A DNA stretch of 64,000 bases from Agriotes lineatus (taxonomy: Eukaryota > Arthropoda > Insecta > Coleoptera > Elateridae). The DNA lies in contig CALNHX010001031.1 of NCBI GenBank assembly GCA_940337035.1, forward strand, positions 62,001-126,000. The letters are read 5' to 3'. The notes beneath the pieces were generated by a model. That model did not search any database and had not been told where the DNA came from. It saw only the letters and a program-made list of their open reading frames with translations. Shown in pieces: positions 1 through 11,819 of the stretch; position 1 is the stretch's first letter; each line of letters begins with the position of its first letter. A program made the position numbers and the translations under genes.

Positions 1-370
1 GCTAGAAAAAGACATGCAAGAACTAGAAGAGCAAAGTGGTTTTTGAACAGGTAAATCTTTTGTTGATAACATTTTCAGCATATTGACAGACAAACGACTA
101 GATTATGTATCTTAACACTCATCTTGTGTATGCTGATAGCTTTCCACTCTCAAAGCTTTGGTAAGCAATAATAAAGCAAAACATAAAACACACATATTGA
201 GATGGTATGCTACTTGCATCAGTTAACATCTTAGCCAATATTAACATAATTTGTATAAATTATAGGAAATACATTTGCTATCAACTTGATACTCTTATTT
301 AATAAATTAATTGTAAACGCTTTGTATAATGCTGATTTAACCAATACTGAATATTATTTAACTAATTGAA
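1..370. other. no feature recognised
   Basis: AT-rich sequence without a convincing reading frame. Bases about 232-283 match, in inverted orientation, a stretch at 43444-43477 beside another copy of repeat R, so part of this may belong to that repeat's flank. Confidence 0.4.
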
Positions 371-1105
371 AATTTATTCTAATATGGCGATCTAACCTCA
401 CAATTAGCAAAACAAGTTTGTTGTTATCGACAATTATCTGTGATTACATAATTTAAGCGTTGCATAGGTGATAACAACTGCAGTAAGTAAATACACGATA
501 CAAACAAAAAACACTCAGCCGACGCGTCTGCCGGAAGTGCACAAAAAACCGACGCCACTAAATTCAATATTTTAGGATGAACTCTCCGGACCATTCTATT
601 GCTTTTCTAATGGTAACTAAGGCGTTGTTTACCTCTAGCTCACAGGGCACGAATTGCACTACACGAACCTCGTACGCAATCTCGGAAAAACCAGCTAATA
701 CTCGATGCACAAATTAAACACTTCTGCAGAGGTGCTGATATGGAATTAATTTTAAAATCACTGAATTGGGAAAAATCTATTTATTCAAGTATTAACAATT
801 ATTTAATAGTGAAGCCAAAATTAACATTATTTCATAGCTTGGCTTCCTTTCCCCAATTGTTTGCCTTCGATCTTACATTGTTTTACATTATTTCCAAGCC
901 TACTCCGATTACATTTTGTTCAAATCAAGGCTAACACTATTTTTAATACTGTTTTACAAATTATTAAAGCCAATGCTATTTTATACAATTTTCAAAAACT
1001 AAACTAGCACATTTTTGAAACTTTTTCTAAGAAAATATTTGATATGCTTAAAATAATATTAAGTGTTATTATAATCATAAAGGCTTAAAATGTGTTCATG
1101 ACTCT
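371..1105 (+). repeat. repeat R, copy 1
   Basis: First of four copies of a dispersed repeat of about 0.75-1.2 kb. Shared landmarks are a GTAAGTAAATACACG block, a CACTCAG(A/C)(G/C)GACGC block, a CCGGAAGTGCAC block, a TCCCCAATTG block and a terminal ATCATAAAGGCTTAAAATGTG. The other copies are at 3320-3389 plus 10988-11815, 42090-43330 (inverted) and 43440-44290. It has no recognised protein and its class is unknown. Confidence 0.75.
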
Positions 1106-1810
1106 CAAAATTCTTCTTAAACCGTAAATAGTTACCCCGAGATTCACGTCCTCTCCAGAAGCAATATTCTTGCTCGAGGACGAGGGCACTGCTCAAGAGA
1201 TGCAGGAGCCTGTTGCCTGCCTCGCATTTAGCCTAAAATCATCTCTTCCAACGGTCCAATATCAGGGAAGTGTACTTGAAATTATAGGCGGGAGAAAATA
1301 GTTTTAACATTTTAATGTAAGCAGACATAAAATTTTGTATTTTATAGGGCAGGGAAATACCCAAAAAGCAGAAAAAAAGGTTTAATTTGTCACACTTTTT
1401 TAAGCCTTCCGGCATAATAAAAAATATATTTTTTAATATGCACCACCGTGGTGCATACCGCTTTTATATTAGCAAATTTTATGCATACTTTTAAAAATAT
1501 CCTCCAACACCGTATCGTAGCCGAACCTTGTATAAAGAACATTTTTGAGTAAATTTTGAACGTAATTATCAACATTGGAAGTTATCGATATTGCTAGAAT
1601 TATGGCAATGACAGAAAGCAAAGTTTAATATAAGCTCATTATTCATTACTGTCAGACCTTTTTTACTGAATTTTACAAGAAGTGGTACTAAATCTCTAAT
1701 GAATGCACCAAGAGGAATTCAAAGTTAAAAATAAAACAGTACGGTAACTAACAAATAACGCAAAAAAAATAATTTGATTAGTTACATATAATATCATAAA
1801 TCGTGCTTAC

Positions 1811-1970
1811 CTAAACGCATGGCATACTGTCCTGTTAAAAGGGACGACCTGGATGGAGAACAGGCTGGCAATGTATAAAATCGATTTAGCATCACTCCGT
1901 TATATGCTAAAGCATCAATATTTGGAGTTGGTATTTGGTCTGCTCCATGAAAGCTAACATCATTCCATCC
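1811..1970 (-). CDS. arylsulfatase B-like gene 2, exon 2
   Basis: Second coding exon of a tandem arylsulfatase paralogue. It encodes the catalytic loop CSPSRSSLLTGQY, whose Cys is the residue matured to formylglycine in sulfatases. It starts after an AG at GGATGG (phase 0) and ends before GTAAGC, leaving one base of a split Gly codon. It differs from exon 2 of gene 1 at 7 of 160 bases and one residue (Leu for Phe after SS). Exon 3 and beyond lie off the left edge. The family hydrolyses sulfate esters, typically of glycosaminoglycans in lysosomes; the substrate of this protein is unknown. Confidence 0.9.
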
Positions 1971-2021
1971 CTTAAACATCACACAATTATATTTCAAGAG
2001 TTAATAAGTATGTAATCTCAC

Positions 2022-2144
2022 CATATCATCTGCCATCATTAATACTATGTGAGGTCTTTTTGACTTTGAATGTTTTTCATCTTGAGCAGAGGTTTGATGT
2101 CTTAGCACAAGAAAAATTGCTACAGCCAATATTACAATGTTCAT
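2022..2144 (-). CDS. arylsulfatase B-like gene 2, exon 1 (signal peptide)
   Basis: Encodes 41 residues: a hydrophobic signal peptide starting MNIVILAVAIFLVL, a short charged linker, then PHIVLMMADDM with the two Asp residues that bind the active-site metal. The donor is GTGAGA and intron 1 is 51 bp, as in gene 1. The signal peptide differs strongly from that of gene 1 while the segment from KHSK onward is nearly the same. I chose the ATG at 2144 because it is the first Met and gives the same exon length as gene 1. Confidence 0.88.
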
Positions 2145-2734
2145 GTTCCGAAGAGAGTTTTAAATAAATGGGCATGTTTGAAGTTTTCATTATCGTTTCG
2201 TTATGCGCATATTTGAATTTGTTGTTATCACATAATGCTTATGTCATGCCCTTGAGTAATATCTTAAATAAACGCTTCATTTATAGTAAAATGATACACA
2301 ATCATTACCATAAATTGATCAATTAAGTCATACCACATTATCTAGAAAACGACGACACTCTAAACTTATTAAGTGTACTTTGCCAAAAACATCGACTTAT
2401 CTACACAACGGATATATTTTTAGCGTTATAAGGTAATTTTTAACTAATTATCTCCTTATGCTTTCAACCAAATAATAATAGTAAGAAGAATCATCTTATA
2501 TTTATCTTTGTATTACTGAAAGTCTAGTATTCAAAATGTGCACAATTGTTTTTTAGAATAGAGAACCAAACCCCATGCAGCAGTAAGGAAGTAGTTCAGT
2601 CATTAGAGATATAAAGATAGCCGCATCACCTTCCAAATAAAGGTGCTCCACCTTCATAGCTTCGATTTTTATATAGTAGCAAATTTTATGCAACTCTCCT
2701 TTTCTTCCATAATATTTTTAAGATCTTAAAACGC

Positions 2735-3280
2735 GACTACTAGAAGCTAATTGAAATTTGTTGGAAAGACGTAGAAGAAGCATTACGGCAAACAGACAAT
2801 GACAGAGCTGCAAGACTCAGAAGAATTAAACCCGAATTAATTAAATACAGAGGTAAAAAATTATTACCAATCTTAAGGAAATTATTTCATCTTACTTAAT
2901 TAGGAGAAAAATACCTTTAGACTGGAATATTTCAATAAATTTGTCAATTTATAAAAATTGCAATAAAAGGAACCTGTTAATTATAGATAAATAAGCGTCT
3001 TCTCCTCCACAGCGACAGAGTTATTGAAACTAGTATACAGAAGCAAATAAAAAATTTAGAGCTGGACGATTGTTTCTGAATAATATATTATGTTTAAGAC
3101 TAGTAATGGAAAAACAAAAAGAAAGCAAATTGGAAACCCATATGATTTTCATCAATTTGGAAAAGCATATGATAACGCCAAGAAGCAAAATATGGGAGAC
3201 AGTGAGGCGATTGTATATTGTTATGGATTCTTGATTTGTTGTGGATTATATTTGATATTGTTATTATTTAAATAAATAAA
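2735..3280 (+). pseudogene. LINE reverse transcriptase fragment (LINE X, 5' part)
   Basis: With stops and frameshifts the plus strand reads like a non-LTR retrotransposon: ELIKYRGKKLLPILRKLF, then W...SIYKNCNKRN, then FRAGRLFLNN. These match the palm region of insect LINE ORF2 proteins. The homologous part of the other duplication copy (54895-55330) has the same remnant, so the insertion predates the duplication. The following part of the protein resumes at 11820, after repeat R and everything inserted in it. Confidence 0.7.
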
Positions 3281-3319
3281 AGGGATTATCTCATACAGGT
3301 CGGGTCTCTACATCCTTGC

Positions 3320-3389
3320 TTTTATTTGACAATTATCTCTGATTACCTAATTAAAGCCGTGCCTGTGTGATAACAACTTTCGTAAGTAA
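3320..3389 (+). repeat. repeat R, copy 2, left part
   Basis: Matches bases 428-497 of copy 1 (GACAATTATCT...GATAACAAC...GTAAGTAA). It stops exactly where the jockey-like LINE begins; the rest of this copy continues at 10988. The last nine bases, CGTAAGTAA, are the target-site duplication of the LINE. Confidence 0.85.
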
Positions 3390-5786
3390 TTTTTTTTAAT
3401 TAACTCCTATTACATTAGTAATCTGCCCGAAGGCAATAAACTAATTTTAAAAGATTTGGCTTGGTATGAACTGACTAAGCAAACATGAGGTTAGTAACTT
3501 ACATTAAAGTTCTAACTATAAATTACGAGTAACAATATGAATTTAATTAACATAGAATCTTAATATATTTCTGAATACTTACTAGTTATTACTTACTCTA
3601 AAATGTTAGTGTACATGGAGTGTGATGTTTAAACTACTGTCCATTTGTAATGTCTAGTGGGGTATATTGTTTTAGGCGATGCGATGAGTGGTTCTACTAT
3701 TATCTAACAAGTTAACAGCTAGTGTATTAGGGTGATGTTCAAGGCGCAAGAGGTATTTCGCACTCACGCAATTGGCCTCTTGTAACACATAAGAAATATG
3801 TAGATCACAGTGTAGGGTGTCGTTACTGACAAACCAGGGCGGGTCAGTTATAGTACGTAAAGTCTTTGATTGAAATTTTTGCAGTTTCTTAATGTTCGTA
3901 GCACTCGCGGTTCCCCATAACTGTATCCCATAAGTCCACACAGGCTTTATTATGACTTTATACACCATTAACTTGTTGATCAGTGAGAGTTTAGAATTGC
4001 GCCCGATTAGCCAATATAGCGTCGAAAATCTTAAACCAAGTTGTTTTGACTTCTGGGAGATATGCTCTTGCCAATTGAGTGTTCTATCCAAGTGCATTCC
4101 AAGATACTTTGCACTCTTGACTTCGAAGACTGAATGTAACATGTTGTGACTTACTTTCGTTGGCCTTAATTCTCCAAATGTTTAGCCAAGTCTGTATGTT
4201 ATTAAGGGCTTCCTGTAGTTTTTCGGAGGCAAATCTAGGGATCTGATTCGTTGCTAAGATGGCTGTGTCATCAGCAAACGTAGCCGTAAAAGTATTGGGT
4301 GTCTCTGGAATGTCAGCAGTGTAGATTGTGTACAGGACAGGGCCGAGTACACTCCCCTGGGGGACACCAGATTGGATAGAATAGAGATCGGTAACTTCTT
4401 CTTGATGTTTTACCATGAAGAACCGGGTTTTCAATTTGCTTAGCAATCCCTCGTGCCAGACCTTATCGAATGCCTGGGTAATGTCCAGGAAGGCAGCTGA
4501 ACAATACTTTTAACTTTCAAATGTATTGTTTACTTGATCTACCACTCGATAGACCTGCTCTATGGTAGAATGTTGGCCACGGAATCCGAACTGATGCTCC
4601 GGTATTGTGTTAAGTTCGATTAATTGCGGTTTTAATCTTTGAAGAAATAGTTTCTCAAATAATTTTGATAACATTGGAAGCAGGCTGATTGGTCTGTAGA
4701 ATGTCACCTCTTCAACAGGTTTCCCAGGTTTTGGTATGAGTATGATTTGAGCAACCTTCCATTGGTTTGCAAAGTGCCCAGTTCTTAAAACAGCATTAAA
4801 TATGTGTGTTATTACTACTATTGCCTTCTCTGGTAGTTACTTGATTACCTTTCCATTAATAAGGTCATATCGAGGAGCCTTTTTAGGATTAAGGTTTCTT
4901 TTAATCATGTTCTTGATTTCATTTACCTTTATAGCTTTTATTGGTAGTGGCATTTTATAGGAATGTTCTAGTACCGAGATGATGCTCTCTTCTTGCATTT
5001 GTGTTATTTCAGAAGGAAAAGGTCGGAAGACTTCAGCCAGATGTTCAGCAAACACCTGAGCTTTCTGTTTGTCGGTTCTAGCCCATGTGCCATTACTCGT
5101 CATTATGGGTTGAATATGTTCGGGACTCTTCTTGATTTTTGCTGTGGCCTTCCGAATAATCAGTGGCCTCTGTGGGTGTTAGACCTTCGAGATAGTTGTG
5201 GATGGCTTTGTTCTTCTCATCAGAGAGTAGCTTCTTGAGATCTTTAATACCTTGATTAAATTTGGCTTTGTCTCGGGGAGCTTTAGTAATCATCCAGATT
5301 TTCCTTAATTTTCGTTTTTTCAACAGGGCTTCAGGGCCGTAGCCAGTATGACAATGTAGGGGAGGCAAAAAAAAAGGTTGAGGAGGCTAGCATAATTTTC
5401 TGTGTTACTTAACCCTTTCGTGGGATTTGTATATTCTGATCTATAAATAAAAAATATTGATGAAATAAGAAAGTGATTTTCATAGTATAAGACGCCGCAA
5501 TAAAATATTTATATTTCTTAAAAAGAACACAACATAATAATTTGTACATATATTTTTCATACTTTACTTTTTTCAAAAATATTTATTCAGGTTGTTATGA
5601 AACAAAAACTGTAAAAATTACAGCAGATTTATGTGAGTTTTAGAATTGACAGATAAACAGCGCATTGGATATTTTGAGTTTTTATGACAGTATTAAATTT
5701 CTAAAATTTCATAACTGAAACATCTTCCATCTAACATTTCGTGTTCATGAGCAGTTTTCGTACTGAAAAAACTCGAAATAAAATAT

Positions 5787-5987
5787 TTAAAACAGTTGAA
5801 GTTTTCTACTTCTCGAACTGTTGAATTGAACTAATAGTCTATCCATATCAATGTCTTCAGTGCGCTCTTTCTCAAAAGCTGGCAAAATTAAATTTGCCAT
5901 CCGCTGATGATGCATGGCTGTTCTTTGTTCTTTGTTTATGCGGGTCCACACAGAAAATAAAGATTCATAAAGCAGGGTTGCAACCAA
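5787..5987 (-). pseudogene. hAT transposase C-terminal fragment
   Basis: A 66-residue open stretch containing ESLFSVWTRINKEQRTAM followed by an MANLILPAF-like segment. This resembles the C-terminal dimerisation region of hAT transposases, where a short FS..RIK...R..M motif precedes the last helices. Sequence upstream on the same strand (to about 6500) has related pieces broken by stops. No catalytic triad can be reconstructed from what is left. The call rests mainly on the position inside an element with hAT ends. Confidence 0.55.
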
Positions 5988-6983
5988 ATGTACGTGCAGT
6001 TGCCCTCAACTGATAAGTATCAGGGAAAGCAATTCTTTGCTGATCAATGTCTGTAAATACGTCAACACTGCATGTGCCACTCTCTTCGTTTCTGGGCATT
6101 AAAAAAGTTTTTCCCGACCGCAATTTCTTCCGCACATGGTATAGTTAGTTATTCCTAGAGTTTCTAAAAATTTTATGTTTTGAAGATCCAGATTCATCTT
6201 CTACACAAGAAATAGCTGTTAGCAAATCCTCGTTAGTAGAAAATATTTTATTAATTTTGATACAAAATAGTTTTCATGTGCAGATCAGGATTTTGATCGA
6301 CCTTTCACCAATTCTTTCGGTAATGAGAAACTCCTTTAACAACGTAATTTCTTTCTTACGCCGGCGTGATGGTGGTTGATTTTCTTCAACTAGACTAAAA
6401 TAGGTTTTGTGGACTTCTTGGATTATTATGTCATTAAAGGATTTTTCGTTTCTTAGGTCTTTTATAGTTAGTGTAACTGTTTATTAGTACCAATGCATCT
6501 TTTAAACTTGTTTTTCAAGCTTGCAACACCTTATCAGCTGGTTTTAAAATTTCCAGTATTTTTTTTTGTGTAAACCATTAGAAATTGAAGTATAAAATAT
6601 TCGCTCAGCTGTTGGAGTGGAGATGTGACGTCAGACTACCATCTAACGTACTATATTTATACGAGCAAGCTTATCCGCCATTTTGAGTCACTGAAAGTGG
6701 CGGCAAATTCAAATTTTAGTTACTTTTCAATTTGCATACGGTAAGTCGGAAAAACAACTATCATGTCATTTAATTGTATCCGTCTTAAAAAAGACTGGTT
6801 TTTAAACAAATAAAAAGAAAGCAGAATAAATCGGAACGAAAACACTGTTAACTAACAGGCACGTGGTTCAAACTAGATAACTTTAATAGTACCTTAGTTC
6901 AAACAGTGACGAGTGACAGAACACAACAGAACTGACAGATACAGTTGACAGCACAGAACAATACCTACACACTGTATAAAAAA

Positions 6984-7373
6984 AAGCCGTTCACGACCTT
7001 TTTGGGACAGAGTTGGCTATTATTTTTTCTTTTCATGTTGGACTAACTGATTCGATGATGTAGCGGATGGAACTGTTTTTTTCTGTCAGTGTCTGTTCGA
7101 CATTTTCTTGCCATTATTCTTTCCATTAAACGATGCTACTTCCAATTTAAAAAGGACAGACCAAATTTAAAAGAACGCCAGTCGATGTGGAGACTAGAGA
7201 ATATCCGGTAACAATGTATCTATTCAGAAAATATAACCTTAAATTGAAAACAACCTAACCTAACACAAAAAGTGTCAATTTCCATGAGGAAGTTTAGTTG
7301 CAACAGAGGTTCTGCCAACAAAATTACTAGATGGTCATAGCCTCACCTGACCCAAAAAGATCGTGAACGGCTT
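6984..7373. mobile_element. MITE inside the hAT element
   Basis: A 390 bp non-coding element with inverted ends AAGCCGTTCACGACCTTTTT and the matching right end (one mismatch in the first 20). TA-rich flanks (TATA) would fit a Tc1/mariner-type TA duplication, but the flank is too simple to be sure. Confidence 0.75.
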
Positions 7374-9014
7374 ATATATAGATTTCAATAACCACACTTG
7401 GATGAAGACTGTAATTATAATTACCATCATAATGGAATGCACCAAGAGTTAAATCAGCGTACAGTGTTCGTCTGGATCAAGCAGTACGTACTGGAAGGGT
7501 TTTCAGTCTTGCTTGGTTGACAGACGACAGAACGTACGGTTACCGGTCAGCGCAGCCAACGGCTTGGCGCTGAAGTCCCTGTGACACAAAATCTAGTGGG
7601 ATAAGCTTGCCTGGTCTATAAAGCACTCTACTACGATCTCAAGCACCTCTATAATACGAGCATGCTTGTCAGCCATATTGAATCACATAACAAAAGCGGC
7701 AAATTCAAAAAATTTGTTACTTTTCAGAAAATGAAGATACGTTAATGTCTATACGTTTAATAGTACTAATTCGAGGCTGAACAACCGGTCATGCTCGAAG
7801 ATTTTGAAATCTGAAAAACAGAAAAGACCGTAAATAGTTCATTCAAAAATGAATATAACCCACGAGTGAACTGTTTGACGTTGTAGGGCTATGTTTTGGT
7901 TGCATCATGGCCACCAACATGTAAACGCAAAAGTACTGTGATGCAAAGTGTTATGCAACTTGTGCGACATGCGTCTGCTTGTATTATAAAGGGCTCTACT
8001 ATGATCCCGCGCGATTTTGTTAATTCATTTTAGAAAAAATAAAAATAAAAAGTTAAATTAAATTAGCGACTAATATGCTAGGGGAGGCTAAAAAAAGGTT
8101 AGGGGAGGCTGAGCCTCCCCTAGCCTCCCCTTGGCTACGGCCCTGCAGGGCTTCTCTAACTTCGTTTGAGCAGTCGCGAGTGTTATGTATAGCATTTGGC
8201 TGGGGAGTTGCTTCCCAGGCTGCAGGTTGAATAGCCATAGTAAGGTTTTCGATTGCATCATCTATTTCCTCTTCCGATTTAAGTGAGATATCGAGGTTTA
8301 TTTGTTTCTCAAGCAGGTTCCTGAATAGCCCCCAATTGGTTATTTTACTTGTCAGATAAGCTGGTTTTTGTTTTTGAATTAAATTAGTGCTTATTTGCAC
8401 TAAGAGAGGAATATGATCAGATGAGAGGTCAATTTTTTCATTTATTGATAGGTGATTCAATGGTATACCTTTTAACACGCAGAAATCGATCACGTCTGGC
8501 ATTTTTGTTGTGTCATCTGCCCAATGAGTATCCATGGCTTTTACTAGTTCTTTACCTCGTGCTAAGTTATAACGAGCTCCCCATCTTGCATGTTTAGCGT
8601 TATAGTCACCACCTACTAAAAACCTATTGCCAAGAGTAGCAAAGAACTGTGTAAAGTTACTTTCTTCAATCTTCGTTCTCGGAGGGCAATAGATAGCAGA
8701 TATTGATAGTGACCCGTACTTGTCATTGACACAGATGGTTGTCGCTTGTATGTGAATTGTCTGATACTCAGGTGCCTCGCAGTGCTTAATGGTGTTCTTA
8801 ACGATTATGGCTGAGCCTGCATGGGCATTTCCATCAAGATGCTTAGTGTGATATATTGTGTATCCTGGTATATGAAAATAGTTGCGATTTGTATAGTGCG
8901 CTTCTGCAATTAGCATAACGTCTATGTCTTGTAAACGGATAAATGTTGCTACTTCTGGTCCATGGCTGAGTAGACCTCGAGCGTTACATACAACTAATTT
9001 CAGGTTTGTACTCA

Positions 9015-10933
9015 TTAAAGTTTTGTGAGGAGCTTTGTTATTATGGACATCAACGTATCGATTCGTTCTCCCATTTTTTCTATTAGTTTTTCCAGGTGGT
9101 TTAGCCTATTATTGTTTGATTGACTGGCGTTTAGGTTTGAAGCAGTATTTTGGCTGTTATTTGGATGTTCGCCCTTTAGCACTGTTGCATATGAAATGTT
9201 TTCACACGTTTTTCTGGAATTAATAGGGGTAGGGTTTCCTATTATTGGTGTAGTTTTAGATCTTATAGCAGGAAATTTACGTTGTAATTTTTTATAAATC
9301 TCGTAGCCTTTATAATTTTTAGGATGGTTTCCACTGCAAAGGACACATTTTAATTGGGTCTTTTCTTTAATACTACAATCTTTGTTACTGTGGAATCCGG
9401 GATACGGAAAGTTCGCTCCCCACATTTCGTACCCCACATTTAGTACTTCACATTTCGTTCCCGGGAAATTCCGTCTCCCCACATCTCGTATCCGGAAACT
9501 TCGTTCCCGAGCTCAATTTGTCTCCTAGATTACAGGGTGTTAAAAAACGAGTGCAGCGATCGGAATACAGTTAGATAATGAAAGATATTTTAATTATTTT
9601 ATTTATTATAATAAACTTATAAAAACAAAATAAATTTTATTTATTAAAAATGACGGTTTAAACTAAGTATCTTCCTTATATCTTTTATACGGCTATAATT
9701 TCTCATTCTGAACAATTTTTCTTAGTAATATTTGCCATATCATGAACAAAAAGGGTAGTTTACCTGAAAAGAAAATAGTTTTTGCTTAACTGTCAAGGCC
9801 GACTTGTTTTTGAAAAACTGAAAATTTTCTTAAAATTTTCTATAAACCAAGCAGGAATTTTAATTCCTATAACATTTTTATGTAAAAATAAAAATAACAT
9901 TTAATTCCCTCTTGTAAACCGGATCCGAGAACATACTGTTCTTATAAGTTTATTATGATAAATAAATTACTTAAAATATCTTTCATTTTTCTAACTGCAT
10001 TCCGATCGCTGCACTTGTTTTTCAACACCCGGTAATCTAGGAGACAAATTGAGCTCGCTCGGGAACGAAGTTTCCGGGTACGAGATGTGGGGAGACGAAA
10101 TTTCCCGGGAACGAAATGTGGGGTACGAAATGTGGGGAACGAAATATGGGGAACGAACTTTCCGCAAACCGTGGAATCCACAACATTTAATGCATCTTTG
10201 ATTATGGGCACAATACTTCTTAGTGTGACCCAGTCGAAGACAATTGGCGCACTGGGGAATAACCCTGGTTTGTCTTAAAGGTTCAACGTTTATTCTGCAG
10301 TGTTGCAGATATTTTAGTTCGTAAAATGCTTTAGTATTTTCTTGTGGCTCTAAGTCCAGAAAGAACATAGGTAACGACTTTTTAGTTACTCTGCTTCTAA
10401 CGTTAATAATGCTTCTGACCTTGTGACCCAATTTATTTATTTCCACAGTATTAGCGGATTGGTGTAGATTCTTTATCACCACGCGGAAGCTCCGTTCTTG
10501 ACGTCATTAGTTTTACGTTATTATTCATAAGTTTCAGGCTGAACTTATCCTTTATCTCTGCGTTTTTATTAAGCATAGCCGTAAAGTCTTGAACTTTTGC
10601 AATTCCTTCGATAAAGATTGGTGGAGTTTTCACGTTGTTTAGTTCTTCTGCCGTCTTCTTTTTTGGAGTTTGGTTTTCTACAATTTCTGGGGCATTCTCT
10701 AAATACTGAAATTGATTTTTTGGGTTAATTACATTTGTGTCATAATCGGTGATTAATCGTTGTTTGACGTTTCTTGGTCTATTTTCCAGGGAGTTTCTCT
10801 TCTTTTTGCGAGATAAAACCTCTGTCCATTCTGAGGAATTGTGCAACTCTTCTAGAATATTTTTCTTATATTCTTCGGCCAATTTCCTAGCCCGGGTTTT
10901 TATTTCCAGTTCTCGTAATGCTTGACCTTGCAT
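9015..10933 (-). pseudogene. jockey-like ORF1 (gag-like), broken
   Basis: The first Met inside the LINE is at 10933 (MQGQALRELEIK). A basic, coiled N-terminal half runs to about 10451, then the frame shifts into a segment with an RNA-binding region and zinc knuckles (CANCLRLGHTKKYC and CIKCCGFH). A foldback element interrupts it at 9399-10170. After the insertion the last knuckle (CVLCSGNHPKNYKGYEIYKK) and a C-terminal coiled-coil-like tail run to the stop at 9015-9017. ORF1 proteins of this type coat the element RNA. One frameshift (10451-10482) and the insertion inactivate it. Confidence 0.82.
9399..10170. mobile_element. foldback element FB-B with short tandem repeats in its ends
   Basis: A 772 bp insertion in the jockey ORF1, flanked by an exact 9 bp duplication, GTGGAATCC (9390-9398 and 10171-10179). 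Both arms are inverted repeats of about 240 bp. Their outer 120 bp consist of roughly eight tandem units of 14-16 bp with the core ACATTTCGTTCCCC. The inner arms include CTCAATTTGTCTCCTAGATT and a GTGCAGCGATCGGAAT block. The middle is AT-rich and non-coding. The 9 bp duplication and long arms fit a MULE-type foldback; see the related FB-A and FB-C. Confidence 0.88.
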
Positions 10934-10987
10934 TTCAGTAGATTCGCTATCGGTGGACGTATGCCCGCCGCCGTTGGCAGCTGGAAC

Positions 10988-11815
10988 CGTAAGTAAATAC
11001 ACGTCACAAACAAAAAACACTCAGAGGACGCTTCTGCCGGAAGTGCACATAAAATCGACGCCACCCTTGGAATTCACTAAATTCAATCTTTTAGGATAGA
11101 CTTTCCTGACCTTTCTGATGCTTTTTCAATAGAAACTAGGGCTTAACTTTAGCCTCAGCTAGTCCCACGATGTTTAGGTACCTCTCTCTTCGTTGGTATG
11201 CAGACACAAGCTCCTGGACTCCCTGCAGAACGACTCTTGTAGCACCTCCAATTCAGCCGTTTCTTAACACTTAGAGCTCCAACAGCTTTCCACGGAAGTT
11301 GCTGCCTCCCTCTACCTCACATGGCACCAATTGCACTGCTTCAACCTCGTACACAATCTCGCAAATACAGCTTACACTTGATGCACAAATTAAACACTTT
11401 TTTATACTTTTGCATAAGTGCTACGAATTACTTCAACCTACTACAGTGTACCCAAAGATTGTTGAACTATTTTTATGACACACTGAATTGGGAAAAGGGT
11501 ATTTATTTAAGTATTAACAATTATGTATTGGCTAAGCCACTTCACAACTTGGCTTCCTTTCCCCAATTGTGTGTCTTCGATCTTACACTTGTTTACATTA
11601 TTTCCAAACCTACTCTAATTACATTTTGTTCAAATCAAGGCTCATACTATTTTTAATGCCGTTTTACAAATTATTATCAAGGCCAACGCTATTTTATACA
11701 ATTTGCAAAATTAAACTAGCACATTTCTGGAACGTTTCTTAAAATAATATTTGATATGCTTGAAATATTATTGCTAATATAATCATAAAGGTTTAAAATG
11801 TGTTTTTAGCAATAT
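10988..11815 (+). repeat. repeat R, copy 2, right part
   Basis: Continues the copy that begins at 3320, starting with the second target duplication of the LINE. It contains an open frame of 92 codons from ATG 11381 (MHKLNTF...) to 11656. A similar frame is open in copy 3, but not in copy 1 or copy 4. It ends with ATCATAAAGGTTTAAAATGTG and is followed by the resumed LINE X fragment. Confidence 0.8.
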
Positions 11816-11819
11816 TAAT

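Larger units (their letters stand above)
1125..3280. repeat. segmental duplication, left copy
   Basis: This block matches 52590-55320 in the same orientation. The match covers part of sulfatase intron 2, exon 2, the 51 bp intron 1, exon 1, more than 1 kb of upstream DNA and a LINE fragment. Non-coding parts are clearly diverged while exon 2 differs at only 7 of 160 bases. The right copy has an extra 0.69 kb MITE (53114-53800) that is missing here. Confidence 0.8.
5332..8145 (-). mobile_element. hAT-type DNA transposon, degraded
   Basis: A 2.8 kb element with terminal inverted repeats CAGGGCCGTAGCCA and TGGCTACGGCCCTG. It is flanked by an exact 8 bp duplication, CAGGGCTT (5324-5331 and 8146-8153). 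The 8 bp duplication and CAGGG ends are typical of hAT. The right end has a subterminal palindrome of AGGGGAGGCT units. Only a C-terminal transposase relic is left (5787-5987), and a MITE has inserted at 6984-7373. Two imperfect direct repeats of about 70 bp (near 6655-6730 and 7660-7730) lie inside. Confidence 0.88.
3672..9015 (-). pseudogene. jockey-like ORF2: endonuclease and reverse transcriptase, broken
   Basis: Starts at ATG 9015, which overlaps the ORF1 stop by one base (TAATG). The endonuclease half (9015 down to about 8154) has LIAEAHYT, GGDYNAKHARWG and SSDHIPLL, the catalytic Glu, Asp and His regions of the family. The frame is then cut by the hAT element and resumes near 5323. The reverse transcriptase half is in four frames: a linker, a thumb-proximal ISLLPMLSKLFE region, VPQGSVLGPVLY with FADDTAIL (the catalytic Asp pair), and a C-terminal domain ending near 3672. 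At least three frameshifts follow the hAT insertion, so it cannot make an intact protein. Confidence 0.87.
3390..10987 (-). mobile_element. full-length jockey-like LINE, inserted in repeat R
   Basis: A 7.6 kb non-LTR retrotransposon on the minus strand, flanked by the direct repeat CGTAAGTAA (3381-3389 and 10988-10996). A short poly(A) tail, seen as a T run on the plus strand, is at 3390-3397. It encodes a gag-like ORF1 with CCHC knuckles, then an ORF2 with an apurinic-type endonuclease and a reverse transcriptase. The arrangement and endonuclease motifs point to the jockey clade. It is split by a hAT element (5332-8145) and a foldback element (9399-10170) and has several frameshifts. The 5' end appears complete because the target duplication directly abuts sequence in the ORF1 frame. 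Confidence 0.88.

Noticed and set aside
740..934. Possible gene in repeat R copy 1
   Set aside because: It is the partial form of the R frame, with the MHKLNTF start out of frame; listed as a finding for the family, not as a gene.
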